A stretch of DNA of 35,858 nt from a virus, in IMG/VR virus record IMGVR_UViG_3300042914_001779, positions 1-35,858 of that record; one strand, given 5' to 3'. The notes beneath the pieces are model-generated. The model made no database searches, had not been told where the DNA came from, and saw only the letters and a program-made list of their open reading frames with translations. Positions 1-7,052 of the stretch are shown here, one piece after another. Made by a program: the position numbers and the translations under genes. Every line of letters starts with the position of its first letter. Positions within the stretch are counted from its first letter, which is position 1.

Positions 1-261
1 GTTTGCTCATAAGGTTGGTGGGGGGTAGAGGAAAAGTGCGGGGGGCCCCAGCCTCGGCCCCCTCCCCCTCCCCCGGCTCGAAGGGGGGTAGGGGTCTGGA
101 AACGAAGATGGCCCCGCAGTGCCCCGCGCAGGGCCCTAGAAGCGCGCAGGAGACGCGATCGCAGAGCAGGTCAGGCCAGGGCCCCACCTCAGCCCTCCGA
201 GCGCCCTGGCGGGCCGCTATTCGCGTCGCCCCCTGCTGCCGCCGGCGTGGCTGGCGCCCCC
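1..261. repeat. Left copy of terminal repeat (variant)
   Basis: This stretch aligns without gaps to 35598-35858. Bases 135-261 are identical to 35732-35858 (127 bases), whereas bases 29-134 carry many substitutions and no net length change. Bases 2-10 hold the start codon and next two codons of a second copy of the DUF3310 gene on the minus strand. I infer that the two ends are the same locus seen in two strain variants and that the molecule closes into a circle. The exact 127-base match ending at the window edge also looks like an assembly overlap. Confidence 0.9.
11..188. other. GC-rich non-coding region, terS-DUF3310 gap
   Basis: No convincing gene is seen here. The stretch contains runs of C and G, including three C tracts separated by single T bases at about 58-74, which is a G-quadruplex-type pattern on the minus strand. 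An inverted repeat (GCCAGGGC at 175-182 and GCCCTGGC at 203-210) straddles the terS stop and could act as a terminator. In the closed circle the region lies between the small terminase gene and DUF3310/large terminase, a common place for a packaging site, but no such site can be identified by eye. Confidence 0.5.
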
Positions 262-719
262 TCGGCGACAGATCCCGGATCAATGATCCGGTAGGTGCCG
301 TCGTTTTCCCGTTGCAGATCAAGCACTTGCGCAGGCTGCTGTTCAATTTGTGCCGCAGGCGTGCCCACTTGCCGCTGCGACAACCAGCCCAGCTCCAGCC
401 TGATGCCGCCGTCCACGTTGGCCTGGACCTGCAGCGGCAGCGCCTTGTTGACCATGGCCGCGAAGATCTGCCGGTCGCCGAGGCTGCCCTGCGCGCGCTC
501 CACCAGCCACGCCGCCAGGCCCTTGGTGCCCTTGCTGTCGGTCACCTGGCTGGCCGCAAGCTCGACGGCCTCGCGGATCGTGCGCGTGACCTTGTTGGGC
601 ACGCCCTTGGGGCGCCCGCCCGGCACCGGCACGCCGCCCTTCCCGAGCCGCGGCGCGGATCGATCTTCTGACCGTTGTTTATCGATCACACCAGCGTCCT
701 GATGTTGCGTTTCCATCAT
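189..719 (-). CDS. terS: Putative terminase small subunit
   Basis: A 176-residue protein. The start at 719 is chosen because its ATG overlaps the TGA of the upstream small membrane gene (ATGA). Residues about 30-110 hold a basic GRPKGVPNK motif followed by helices (IREAVELAASQVTDSKG, then AWLVERAQGSLGDRQIFAAMV), the arrangement seen in many short phage DNA-binding proteins annotated as small terminase. The C-terminal third is Ala/Pro/Gly-rich and probably disordered. In a small terminase role it would bind the packaging site and recruit the large subunit. Position supports this: in the closed circle it lies just upstream of DUF3310 and the large terminase on the same strand. The sequence match is generic, so another DNA-binding role is possible. 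Confidence 0.6.
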   Translation of the reverse strand: MMETQHQDAGVIDKQRSEDRSAPRLGKGGVPVPGGRPKGVPNKVTRTIREAVELAASQVTDSKGTKGLAAWLVERAQGSLGDRQIFAAMVNKALPLQVQANVDGGIRLELGWLSQRQVGTPAAQIEQQPAQVLDLQRENDGTYRIIDPGSVAEGAPATPAAAGGDANSGPPGRSEG

Positions 720-898
720 GTCCTGATTTTCGCACCCATCGACACCAGCCCGTACAGCGCGATGTACGCGGCGCCGATGTAGCCCCACACCGAATCCGCC
801 TGATGCGCGATCACGAGCGCGCACCCCAGCAGCAGGAACCCCGCCGACCTGAGCTCGCCCGCGAGCAGCTCAGCCTTGAACTCCCAATCGACTTGCAT
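716..898 (-). CDS. Small two-helix membrane protein
   Basis: A 60-residue protein. The start at 898 follows a purine-rich GGGGGTTGAG; a longer reading to 928 lacks a comparable site. After a hydrophilic N-terminus of about 20 residues there are two hydrophobic stretches (AGFLLLGCALVIAH and YIGAAYIALYGLVSM) separated by a short polar turn, suggesting a small inner-membrane hairpin. The stop overlaps the start of the terminase small subunit, so the two are probably co-translated. The topology would fit a holin-like or superinfection-related protein, but a separate holin sits in the lysis cassette at 13951-14181 and no family is recognised. Confidence 0.65.
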   Translation of the reverse strand: MQVDWEFKAELLAGELRSAGFLLLGCALVIAHQADSVWGYIGAAYIALYGLVSMGAKIRT

Positions 899-899
899 C

Positions 900-1138
900 T
901 CAACCCCCAAACGAAAAGGGCCACCCACTTGGGGCAGCCCTCGTTGCGACCCGGTGCGTTTGCCTGCGCTCGCACCTCACTCGCCACACGGCGAGTGTAT
1001 CACAGCTAGCGCAAGCGCTCGCACCCCCTCGCAGGGCCTGGCCCCCGCCTTTGGGCGGCGGGGCCATGCCAGGCCTCCCTGCTGCGTCAGCATGCGCCCG
1101 CACTGCGAGCGCACTGCTAGCGCATGCGAGCGCAGCCC
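900..1138. repeat. Iteron-like repeats, candidate replication origin
   Basis: A 239-base gap without a gene. The decamer TGCGAGCGCA occurs at 1104-1113 and 1125-1134, and in inverted orientation at 965-974 and, with one mismatch, at 1014-1023. The nonamer GCTAGCGCA precedes two of these (1005-1013 and 1116-1124), making two composite 19-base units at 1005-1023 and 1116-1134. The units flank a long hairpin (1035-1075), and a further perfect 8-bp hairpin (CACTCGCC/GGCGAGTG, loop ACAC) lies at 978-997. Repeats beside a RepA-like helicase gene are typical of origins; the origin call is an inference. Confidence 0.5.
1035..1075 (-). terminator. Strong hairpin after primase-helicase gene
   Basis: Arms GGCCTGGC (1035-1042) and GCCAGGCC (1068-1075) pair perfectly and enclose a second GC pairing (CCCCGCC with GGCGG and following G bases) around a TTTG-type turn. 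It lies about 65 bases beyond the stop of the leftward primase-helicase gene. There is no T tract on either strand, so it may be a factor-dependent terminator, an mRNA-stabilising hairpin or part of the origin. Confidence 0.45.
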
Positions 1139-3241
1139 TCATTCAGCCGACTCCTTCCACATCGCCGGAGCCCCTGAACCCTGCGCAGCCCGCATGCGGC
1201 CCACCTCGGTCAGCACCACGCAGCGGTGCTTCTTGCGGTGCTCGTTGATGTATTCCTGCTCCTGCACCAGGCCGTCGCGCTGGAGCTCAAACAGCATCGA
1301 GAACAGCTCGCCGCGGTCGAACCCTGCCGGGAAGTCAGCCGAGCGGCGCAGCACGGTGTAGGCGTTGTTGTTGGACTGCGCCGACAGCGACAGCCTCTGG
1401 CCAGCGCGCTCGGCGTCCATGACCATGCGCAGAATCGCAGCGCGTTGCGTGTTGCGCATCAGAGCAGCCGCAGCAGCATGCCCAGGGATGGTCCCAAAGC
1501 GCTTGAACGTCTTGCTGCCCTGATCGAACTCCAGGCGCAGCTCCTCCTGCAGCGGGCCCAGGTTGCACTTCTCGTGGCGCACGGTGACGACCTGGCCATC
1601 GCGGACCATGGCCCAGCGCGAGCGGGCGCTGTTGTTCCAGGCCGTTGACCCGCTGAAGGTGCTGTTGGTGTCCTGGCCAACGCCCAGGCGAACGCTGGCC
1701 TTGTCGACGTGGGCCAGCAGCATGACCGCGGCCCGAGTGACGTGGGCGATCAGGTTCAGGGCCCTCATGAAGCCCCGCACCGCCGTCCGGTCGTTCTCGT
1801 TGTCCGCGAACACGTCCGAGGCGTTGTCGATCACGATCACCTCGGCGCGCATGCGCACGGCGGTGTCGGCCAGCCACTGCATGCGCTCGGTCGGGTGGCC
1901 ATCGCGCCACAGGACGCAGTCGGCCTGGGTCAGGTCGTAGACGGCCATGCGCCCGGCCAGGTCACGCATGGCCACGCCCTGGTCCTGGCAGATGTTGGCC
2001 ACGCGGAAGTGGACGGTCCTGGCCTCGTCCTCGCCACTGAGCACCAGCACCCGGCTCTGCTTGGTGTCGATGCCCATGAACTGCTGCCCGGTGGCCAGGG
2101 ACACGCCGAGCTGCAGGGACAGGTTGGACTTGCCCACGCCGCCGTTGGCGGCCAGCAGCGTGACCGTGCCCTCGGGCAGCCACCCGTCCAGACGCCACTG
2201 GGTGGGCTCGGGCTGAGTGCCGGCCAAGTTGCCCCAGTCCATGGGCACCAGGTCGCCGGGTTTACTTTCTGTCGGCACTTGTTCGTCGTTGCCGACGTTC
2301 AGGTTGACGGTGATGGTCGGCGGCTTGCGCTCCTCGGGCGCAAACTTCTCCGCGCTCTTGACCGCCCGCTCGATCTCGTCGTACCGGCTCTGCCACCTGC
2401 GCACCTCCTCCTCAGGCCCGGTGGGCTTGACCTGGTGCATCAGGTCGCGCAGGAACTCGACGGCCGCCCCAGGGAACATGCCGTTGGACACCAGGCTAGC
2501 GGCCAGCCGGGTGATGCTGTCGTGATAGACCCGCTCACCCACCGGCGCCGTCAGCCCCGCGATCATCTCGCCGGCGTGCACACCCGTGCCCGGAGTAGTG
2601 GTTGCTTTACTTATCGCCAGCTCTGCGGTGGCCCTGATGTTGTCGAGATCGATCCCGATGGCCGCGCAGGCGTCCTCCAGGGACCAGCGCACCGATGGGT
2701 TCCAGAACTCCAAGGCCACGGTCCACTCGCCAGCGGCTCGGGGCTTGGTGTTCTTCCCTGCTGGCAGCCGGGCATAACGCACCGCGTTGTTACCGCTGCG
2801 GTCGGCCTTGATGAACCCCCTCGTGGCCAAAGACTGCATAAGCGCATCTACTAACTGCCTATTTCGGGCATCGGGATCGTCTAGGTCAATCAAGATGCCG
2901 ACCTGGAACTTGCCCGGACTAGTCTGAATCGCGTAGCTGTAGCCCTGCAGATCCTGCGGTTGCACGTCGTCCAGCACCAGCACGGCAAGCCGAACGAATG
3001 CTGTTTTGACGCGCGCGATCTCGCCACCTTCTCCTGCCGTCAAGACTGACGTGCAGAAGTAGGTGTTGTCCTGCGTAGCCCGATCGATCAGGGCCGCCTG
3101 CTGAGGCGTGCCCTTGTACAAGCGCCCGGCCCACACGGCTGGTGGTGCGTTGCTGGGGTCAGCTCTAAAGCTGCAGACCCAGCCGTGCTGCCCCTCGGGC
3201 AAATCGCCATAGGTGTCGGCGAGGAAGTCGCTGTTGGTCAT
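1139..3241 (-). CDS. Primase-helicase (RepA/RepB-like replication protein)
   Basis: A 700-residue protein. The start at 3241 has AAGGAG seven bases upstream; an in-frame ATG at 3262 has no such site. Residues about 1-200 resemble RepB/AEP-type primases: a hydrophobic strand ending in an acidic pair (LVLDD, 88-92), a SPGKFQ segment (108-113) and a basic NAVRYARLPAGKNTK segment. Residues about 350-590 form a RecA-fold ATPase like plasmid RSF1010 RepA (AAA_25), with Walker A NGGVGKS (366-372), Walker B VIVIDNASD (468-476) and a downstream sensor-like LLAHVDK. The C-terminal 80 residues look like a winged helix. Known members unwind and prime the phage or plasmid origin. The gene follows the Cro-like regulator on the same strand and faces the repeat-rich region at 900-1138. 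Confidence 0.85.
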   Translation of the reverse strand: MTNSDFLADTYGDLPEGQHGWVCSFRADPSNAPPAVWAGRLYKGTPQQAALIDRATQDNTYFCTSVLTAGEGGEIARVKTAFVRLAVLVLDDVQPQDLQGYSYAIQTSPGKFQVGILIDLDDPDARNRQLVDALMQSLATRGFIKADRSGNNAVRYARLPAGKNTKPRAAGEWTVALEFWNPSVRWSLEDACAAIGIDLDNIRATAELAISKATTTPGTGVHAGEMIAGLTAPVGERVYHDSITRLAASLVSNGMFPGAAVEFLRDLMHQVKPTGPEEEVRRWQSRYDEIERAVKSAEKFAPEERKPPTITVNLNVGNDEQVPTESKPGDLVPMDWGNLAGTQPEPTQWRLDGWLPEGTVTLLAANGGVGKSNLSLQLGVSLATGQQFMGIDTKQSRVLVLSGEDEARTVHFRVANICQDQGVAMRDLAGRMAVYDLTQADCVLWRDGHPTERMQWLADTAVRMRAEVIVIDNASDVFADNENDRTAVRGFMRALNLIAHVTRAAVMLLAHVDKASVRLGVGQDTNSTFSGSTAWNNSARSRWAMVRDGQVVTVRHEKCNLGPLQEELRLEFDQGSKTFKRFGTIPGHAAAAALMRNTQRAAILRMVMDAERAGQRLSLSAQSNNNAYTVLRRSADFPAGFDRGELFSMLFELQRDGLVQEQEYINEHRKKHRCVVLTEVGRMRAAQGSGAPAMWKESAE

Positions 3242-3264
3242 CTGTTGCTCCTTGATGACCATGG

Positions 3265-3507
3265 CTACACCTCAACGGCTACCAGCTCCTCGATCTTGAT
3301 GCGGACCTTTTTGTCACGCGCCAGCTTCATCAGCTCCGGCCAGTGCCGCTGCGGGATCTGGCCACCAGTGCCCTCGGGCCGCGGCTGGCACCAGCGGCTC
3401 AGCGTGCTCTTGTCGAGGTTCAGGCGCTCAGCGACCTCGCTTTTGCCGCCCAGGCGCTGGATCACGTCGTAGGCGGGAGAGAGGGTGTGGATCGTGGGTA
3501 TTGGCAT
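3265..3507 (-). CDS. Cro-like HTH regulator
   Basis: An 80-residue protein. The start at 3507 is chosen for GGAG six bases upstream. Residues about 7-40 form a helix-turn-helix (AYDVIQRLGGKSEVAERL, then NLDKSTLSRWCQP), the pattern of small phage Cro/YdaS-type repressors. A PQRHWPELMKLA helix and a basic C-terminal tail follow. It is transcribed divergently from the CI-like repressor and immediately upstream of the primase-helicase gene, exactly the position of cro in lambdoid phages. It probably binds the shared operators between 3524 and 3568, lowering repressor synthesis and committing the phage to replication. The specific regulatory role is inferred from the layout. Confidence 0.75.
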   Translation of the reverse strand: MPIPTIHTLSPAYDVIQRLGGKSEVAERLNLDKSTLSRWCQPRPEGTGGQIPQRHWPELMKLARDKKVRIKIEELVAVEV

Positions 3508-3633
3508 TTGCACTCCGTAATGTTGTTGCCGCAATCTTGAGGGAGCTCATTGTATGAGGTTGACGCAATATGGAGAGACTGCCACTATGTAGACCCTGTT
3601 GATTAAGAAGCGTCTATTTCGCTTTGCGTAGCT
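3508..3633. promoter_or_regulatory. Divergent immunity promoter-operator region
   Basis: The gap between the opposed regulators contains two short near-palindromes of form TTGNCGCAA: TTGCCGCAA at 3526-3534 and TTGACGCAA at 3560-3568. The second overlaps a good -35 (TTGACG, 3560-3565) followed after 17 bases by CACTAT (3583-3588), a plausible rightward promoter for the CI-like gene. On the minus strand TACAAT (3554 to 3549) could be the -10 of a cro promoter, although no clear -35 accompanies it. The first site lies within a 14-base stretch resembling one on the integrase promoter (9605-9618). Confidence 0.5.
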
Positions 3634-4218
3634 ATGAACACACAATGGTTTCGTGATCGGCTTGCCGACAAGAAGTTGTCGCAGAGAAGGTTGGCGAAGA
3701 TGTTGGAAATTGACCCAGCAGCGGTGTCCCTCATGTTCCGAGGCATGCGCCGTATCACGCCCCACGAGGCGCATCAGATCTCGGTCATTCTCGGCGTGCC
3801 CTTGAACGAGGTAATGCGCAACGCCGGCATCGAGGTGACCGAGGACGTCAGGCGCTGCCCTGTGGCCGCGCACGTGGATGAGCACGGTGTGGTTACGTCA
3901 ATGCCCCCGCGGACTCACGACGACGTCATTGGCCCTGGTGATTGTCCTGTTGGGACGTTCGCAATCCAGGTGCGGTCGCACTCCAGCACCAAGGATGGCT
4001 GGCTGCTGTTCGTGACGCCGGCCCAGGTCGAGCCCGCGGAGAACATCGACCAGCTGTGCCTGGTGGCCACGGGCGATGGCCGGCAGATCCTGGCTGTGGT
4101 GCGCCGCGGCTACCGCCGCGACACGCACAACCTGATCATCTGGCCGTCCAACGAGATGATCTCCGACGCGTCAATCGCCTGGACCTCCACGGTCCTCTGG
4201 ATCAAGCCCCTGTATTGA
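3634..4218 (+). CDS. CI-like phage repressor
   Basis: A 194-residue protein. Residues about 5-62 form an XRE-type helix-turn-helix: DRLADKKLSQRRLAKMLEID, then PAAVSLMFRGMRRITP and a helix ending in LNEVMRNAG. Residues about 85-194 are beta-rich and sit where a LexA/CI (S24-like) C-terminal domain would be, including GTFAIQV and DGRQILAVVRRG strands, but I do not see a clear catalytic Ser-Lys pair. The protein would keep the prophage silent by binding operators in the divergent region to its left. If the catalytic pair is really absent, induction may not involve RecA-stimulated self-cleavage. No strong Shine-Dalgarno precedes the ATG, as is common for leaderless cI messages. Confidence 0.75.
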   Translation: MNTQWFRDRLADKKLSQRRLAKMLEIDPAAVSLMFRGMRRITPHEAHQISVILGVPLNEVMRNAGIEVTEDVRRCPVAAHVDEHGVVTSMPPRTHDDVIGPGDCPVGTFAIQVRSHSSTKDGWLLFVTPAQVEPAENIDQLCLVATGDGRQILAVVRRGYRRDTHNLIIWPSNEMISDASIAWTSTVLWIKPLY

Positions 4219-4246
4219 CCTGATCGGGCCTAGGGTATATCCCTAG
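4215..4246 (+). promoter_or_regulatory. Possible early promoter with palindromic operator
   Basis: TTGACC (4215-4220), overlapping the repressor stop codon, precedes an AT-rich TATATC (4236-4241) by a short 15-base spacer. The AT centre lies in an inverted repeat, CTAGGG (4230-4235) and CCCTAG (4241-4246) around TATAT. This could be the promoter-operator of the rightward early operon starting at 4282. The suboptimal spacing keeps it tentative; the hairpin could instead be a weak terminator for the repressor gene. Confidence 0.35.
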
Positions 4247-4281
4247 TAAAAAGTTCGTGTTGGTATTGAGAAAAGCCAAAC

Positions 4282-4542
4282 ATGGAGATACAGTCACTCC
4301 ATCGCAACACGAACCAGAGCCCGAACATGATGCTGAACTTTGACTCTCTTGTGTGCCTTTGGGATTTCGCCATTGCTGTTGGCACCAAAGAGGAAAGCGT
4401 CGTTGACGCCCTGCTCAATGACGGAGTGCGCGTGCTTGAGCTGAACATCAAAAACGACAAAGCTTTCTTTGCAGATAAGGCTGACCTGGCCGCGTATATC
4501 GCCCGCAATGCAAAGGTTCTTGGTCAGGCCAACTGTGCCTGA
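4282..4542 (+). CDS. Hypothetical early protein, 86 residues
   Basis: First gene of the rightward early block, 86 residues, of no recognised family. The middle (DFAIAVGTKEESVVDALLNDG) and C-terminal (KADLAAYIARNAKVLG) segments are predicted helical, suggesting a small globular protein. The start is uncertain: neither the ATG at 4282 nor in-frame ATGs at 4327 and 4330 has a good ribosome site. Its GC content is lower than that of its neighbours. It lies directly behind the repressor, a position often used for anti-repressor or host-takeover genes, but nothing in the sequence shows such a role. Confidence 0.5.
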   Translation: MEIQSLHRNTNQSPNMMLNFDSLVCLWDFAIAVGTKEESVVDALLNDGVRVLELNIKNDKAFFADKADLAAYIARNAKVLGQANCA

Positions 4543-4651
4543 CACCCCTCCCCCGGTCTGGCCCTTCCCCACCTACAAGGGCCGGCCCTACAAACCGCCC
4601 CGGCAACCAAAGCAAGACCCCTTCAAGAAGTACCCGCCGGCTCCCTTCTGA
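4535..4651 (+). CDS. Possible small proline-rich protein
   Basis: A possible 38-residue product from a GTG at 4535 overlapping the stop of the preceding gene, ending at 4651. About one third of the residues are proline, mixed with Lys and aromatic residues (PPPVWPFPTYKGRPYKPP). An ATG reading from 4508 in the same frame is also open. No convincing Shine-Dalgarno is present, so this may be an untranslated spacer rather than a gene. Confidence 0.3.
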   Translation: MPDTPPPVWPFPTYKGRPYKPPRQPKQDPFKKYPPAPF

Positions 4652-4672
4652 CCCACGACAGGACCCACCACC

Positions 4673-4852
4673 ATGCTTCGACCCTCTCACTTCCGCACGC
4701 CGCGCACCATCCACGAGGCCTGCTTTCTCGACTGTAGCTACATCTACCGCACGCCTGGCGAGCGCCGCATCGCCAAGGCCACTGACGTCGCGGTGGCCGT
4801 GGGCCTCGGCCTAGCGGGCGCGGTGACGCTGTTCTATTGGCTCAGTCGTTGA
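4673..4852 (+). CDS. Small single-span membrane protein
   Basis: A 59-residue protein with a good AGGA site nine bases before the ATG. The first 37 residues are polar and basic (RPSHFRTPRTIHEACF, RTPGERRIAKATD); the last 20 or so are hydrophobic (VAVAVGLGLAGAVTLFYWL), a likely C-terminal membrane anchor. Not recognised as a named family. It sits in the early operon between two small unknown genes. Short anchored proteins of this kind are common in phage early regions, sometimes in exclusion or host membrane effects; there is no direct evidence for that here. Confidence 0.6.
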   Translation: MLRPSHFRTPRTIHEACFLDCSYIYRTPGERRIAKATDVAVAVGLGLAGAVTLFYWLSR

Positions 4853-4896
4853 GCCACTTTGATGCGATTCTGGCAACTAATCAACAGGAGCACAAC

Positions 4897-5142
4897 ATGA
4901 GCATCAACTTCCAACCGCTCGACGAGTACCGCAAGTCGCTGCAGAGCTTCGACTGGCTCTACGACTACAGCGACGACCACGCTTTCTGGGCCAAGTCCAA
5001 GCGCGAATACGACCGGCTGTGGGACCAGGCGCGCATCAGCGACGACCACCGAAAGGTGTGGGACGAGGAGCAGCGCCGCCGCAAGGAGGAGATGGAAAAG
5101 CGCGACGCCGAGATTCGCGCCAGCTTTAAGCCCAGCTACTGA
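4897..5142 (+). CDS. Hypothetical charged helical protein
   Basis: An 81-residue protein with AGGAG seven bases before the ATG at 4897; an earlier in-frame ATG at 4837 overlaps the preceding gene and lacks a ribosome site. The N-terminal half is rich in aromatic and acidic residues (SFDWLYDYSDDHAFW). The C-terminal half is a highly charged helix with a basic-acidic repeat pattern (EEQRRRKEEMEKRDAEIRA) likely to form a coiled coil. No family is recognised. It is followed 11 bases later by the next early gene. Confidence 0.65.
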   Translation: MSINFQPLDEYRKSLQSFDWLYDYSDDHAFWAKSKREYDRLWDQARISDDHRKVWDEEQRRRKEEMEKRDAEIRASFKPSY

Positions 5143-5153
5143 AGGACCGCACC

Positions 5154-5576
5154 ATGTTTGACCTTGTGTCCACACGCCCTGGCGTCGACCCGCAGTCGGC
5201 AGCCTGCGCTCGCCTGCTTGAGACGGTGATCGCAGACGCGATCGACCAGGCGCGCACGCCGATCAATCAGCGCGAGATCAAGCGCTACCGCAACATCGAC
5301 AACCAAGACCACCACCCCGCCCTAAGCATCTGGTTTCTGTTTGACGACGAGTCGCCGTTTAGGGAGTACGCGCACCTCATCGGCCTGAGCGCTGACGAGA
5401 CGAGACGAGCACTGCTAGGCAGCCGCATGCTCGACGACCCCGTCAGGCCGCTGTTTTCCTACCGCGACCGCGAGGTCATCAAGCTCCGCTACCGCATGTA
5501 CCAAGCTGAAAAAGAGCTCAAGCAGACGGGCGCAAACGCAATGCAACACACCGAGGAATACTTCCATGGCATTTGA
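5154..5576 (+). CDS. Hypothetical early protein, 140 residues
   Basis: A 140-residue protein preceded by AAGGA. Its 3' end overlaps the start of the Sak4-like gene by 11 bases, so translation is probably coupled. It looks like a soluble mainly helical protein: a helix with LLETVIADAIDQARTPIN, an aromatic strand segment (PALSIWFLFDDESPF) and a C-terminal EVIKLRYRMYQAEKELKQTG helix. No motif of a known enzyme is visible. Coupling to the recombination genes suggests a role in DNA metabolism, but this rests on position only. Confidence 0.7.
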   Translation: MFDLVSTRPGVDPQSAACARLLETVIADAIDQARTPINQREIKRYRNIDNQDHHPALSIWFLFDDESPFREYAHLIGLSADETRRALLGSRMLDDPVRPLFSYRDREVIKLRYRMYQAEKELKQTGANAMQHTEEYFHGI

Positions 5577-6315
5577 TCTTTCATCCATTCGCCGCACCAA
5601 GCGCCTGCGCGCGCCCAAGATCGTCATCGCTGGGCCCGGCAAGATCGGCAAGACGACGTTCGCCGCCAGCGCACCCAGCGCGATCGGCATCCTGACCGAG
5701 GACGGCGCCGACGCAGTTGACGCGGCCGCCTTCCCCCTGGCCACTAGCCTGGCCGACGTCTACCAGGCCATCGGCACGCTGCTCAACGAGGAGCACGACT
5801 ACCAGACGGTGTTCCTGGATTCACTCGATTGGCTGGAGCCGCTTGTACACACACATGTGTGTACACAGAACAAGTGGGCCACGATCGAGGCCGCCGGCTA
5901 CGGCAAGGGCTACATCGCCGCGGCCGAGGAGTGGCGCACGCTGCTGCAGGGTTTTGAGGAACTGCGCGCTCAGCGGAACATGGCCGTGATCCTGATCGCG
6001 CACGACAAGATCAAGCGCTTTGAGTCACCGCTGCACGACGGGTACGACCAGTACGTCCTAAAGCTCCACGACCGCGCCGGTGCACTGGTGCAGGAGTGGG
6101 CCGACGTCATCGGCTGGGCCAACTACCAGATCGTCACCACCGAGTCGGACGCCGGCTACGGCAACAAAGAAACCAAGGCCCGCACGACGGGCAAACGAAT
6201 CCTTCACGTCGAGCCGCACCCCGCGCACATGGGCGGCAACCGATTCGGCCTGAAGAACATGCCCCTGGACTGGGAGGCATTCGCCGCGGCTGTGTCCGCA
6301 TCTCAAAACGCCTAA
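5566..6315 (+). CDS. Sak4-like RecA-fold recombination ATPase
   Basis: A 249-residue P-loop ATPase of the AAA_24/Sak4 type. Walker A is GPGKIGKTT at residues about 23-31, and the Walker B-like strand TVFLDSLDWLE lies near residues 85-95. A conserved AGYGKGY segment and a sensor-like VILIAHDKIKRF follow. Known Sak4 proteins are minimal RecA/Rad51-like single-strand annealing proteins that work with a phage single-strand binding protein. The next gene encodes a DUF669 protein, the usual partner, and a PD-(D/E)XK nuclease follows shortly after, giving a complete recombination module. The start has GAGGAA upstream and overlaps the preceding gene. Confidence 0.82.
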   Translation: MAFDLSSIRRTKRLRAPKIVIAGPGKIGKTTFAASAPSAIGILTEDGADAVDAAAFPLATSLADVYQAIGTLLNEEHDYQTVFLDSLDWLEPLVHTHVCTQNKWATIEAAGYGKGYIAAAEEWRTLLQGFEELRAQRNMAVILIAHDKIKRFESPLHDGYDQYVLKLHDRAGALVQEWADVIGWANYQIVTTESDAGYGNKETKARTTGKRILHVEPHPAHMGGNRFGLKNMPLDWEAFAAAVSASQNA

Positions 6316-6334
6316 ACCATAAGGAACTGGAACC

Positions 6335-6814
6335 ATGGCAACACTGAACTTCAAAGCATCTGAAATCCAATTTGAGGAGCGCGCCCCCAAGAGCTTTGAT
6401 CCTCTGCCCGCGGGCGACTACGAAATGATGATCACGGCGTCGGCCAGCAAGCCGACCAAGAGCGGCAACGGCGAGTACCTGGAGCTTGAGATGCAGGTCA
6501 TCAGCGGCGAGCACTCTGGCCGCCGGCACTGGGAGCGTCTGAACTTAAACAACCCCTCGCAGCAGACGGTGAAGATCGCGCAGGAGCAGCTGGCCCGCCT
6601 GTGCATGGCTTTGCACTTGGACAACGTCAAGGACAGCAAGGAGATGCACGACACGCCCTTTATTGCTGAGGTCGGCATCAACAAGAAGGACCCGACGAGC
6701 AACGTGATCTGGGGCTACCGCGCGGCCGTCGACGCGCCCGCGGCCAAGCCTGCAGCACCGACCAGGCCGGCACCGGCTGCGGCCGCCGCCAAGTCAGCAC
6801 GGCCCTGGGGTTAA
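6335..6814 (+). CDS. DUF669 protein, likely ssDNA-binding partner
   Basis: A 159-residue protein preceded by AAGGAA. The core (LPAGDYEMMITASASKPTK, then GEYLELEMQVISGEHSGR, RHWERLNLNNPS, and a helix with AQEQLARLCMALHL) matches the DUF669 family as I recall it. An Ala/Pro-rich flexible C-terminal tail of about 30 residues ends in ARPWG. The beta-rich core and acidic or flexible tail resemble single-strand binding proteins, and DUF669 genes commonly sit beside Sak4 or ERF recombinases. Here it directly follows the Sak4-like gene, supporting a role in coating ssDNA for annealing. The biochemical role is inferred. Confidence 0.8.
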   Translation: MATLNFKASEIQFEERAPKSFDPLPAGDYEMMITASASKPTKSGNGEYLELEMQVISGEHSGRRHWERLNLNNPSQQTVKIAQEQLARLCMALHLDNVKDSKEMHDTPFIAEVGINKKDPTSNVIWGYRAAVDAPAAKPAAPTRPAPAAAAAKSARPWG

Positions 6815-6816
6815 GC

Positions 6817-7050
6817 ATGAGCAACAAACAACATTCCGCACCCGTTGAGGAAATGACAGCGTATGTGCACGACGACATCACCTACGTGCCAAAGTACGGC
6901 GAGCCCTCGGTCTACGTCGGGCCCGGCTATCCGAGGCGCAACTCCAAGACGTACAGCGAGGACGAGCTGATTGAAGCCGGCGCTGTGGCCACCAAGCTGA
7001 TGCTGTGGTCGCGCGAGGAGGAGCCGGCACCGGCTCCCGCAGGGGCTTGA
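6817..7050 (+). CDS. Hypothetical small protein, 77 residues
   Basis: A 77-residue acidic protein starting two bases after the DUF669 stop. It contains a Tyr/Pro/Gly-rich central part (YVPKYGEPSVYVGPGYPRR) and a helix with EDELIEAGAVATKLMLW before an Ala/Pro tail. No family recognised. Tight packing between the ssDNA-binding protein and the exonuclease suggests it belongs to the same transcript and perhaps the same complex, but the sequence gives no activity. Confidence 0.65.
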   Translation: MSNKQHSAPVEEMTAYVHDDITYVPKYGEPSVYVGPGYPRRNSKTYSEDELIEAGAVATKLMLWSREEEPAPAPAGA

Positions 7051-7052
7051 AC

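Noticed and set aside
3547-3885. Minus-strand frame opposite the repressor gene
   Set aside because: It lies antisense to the clear HTH repressor and through its promoter, with no ribosome site or recognisable domain.
5842-5874. Alternating CA/TG tract in the Sak4-like gene, almost palindromic
   Set aside because: It fits the normal protein at this position (LVHTHVCTQ) and the symmetry breaks after about seven pairs, so it reads as coding sequence rather than a site.
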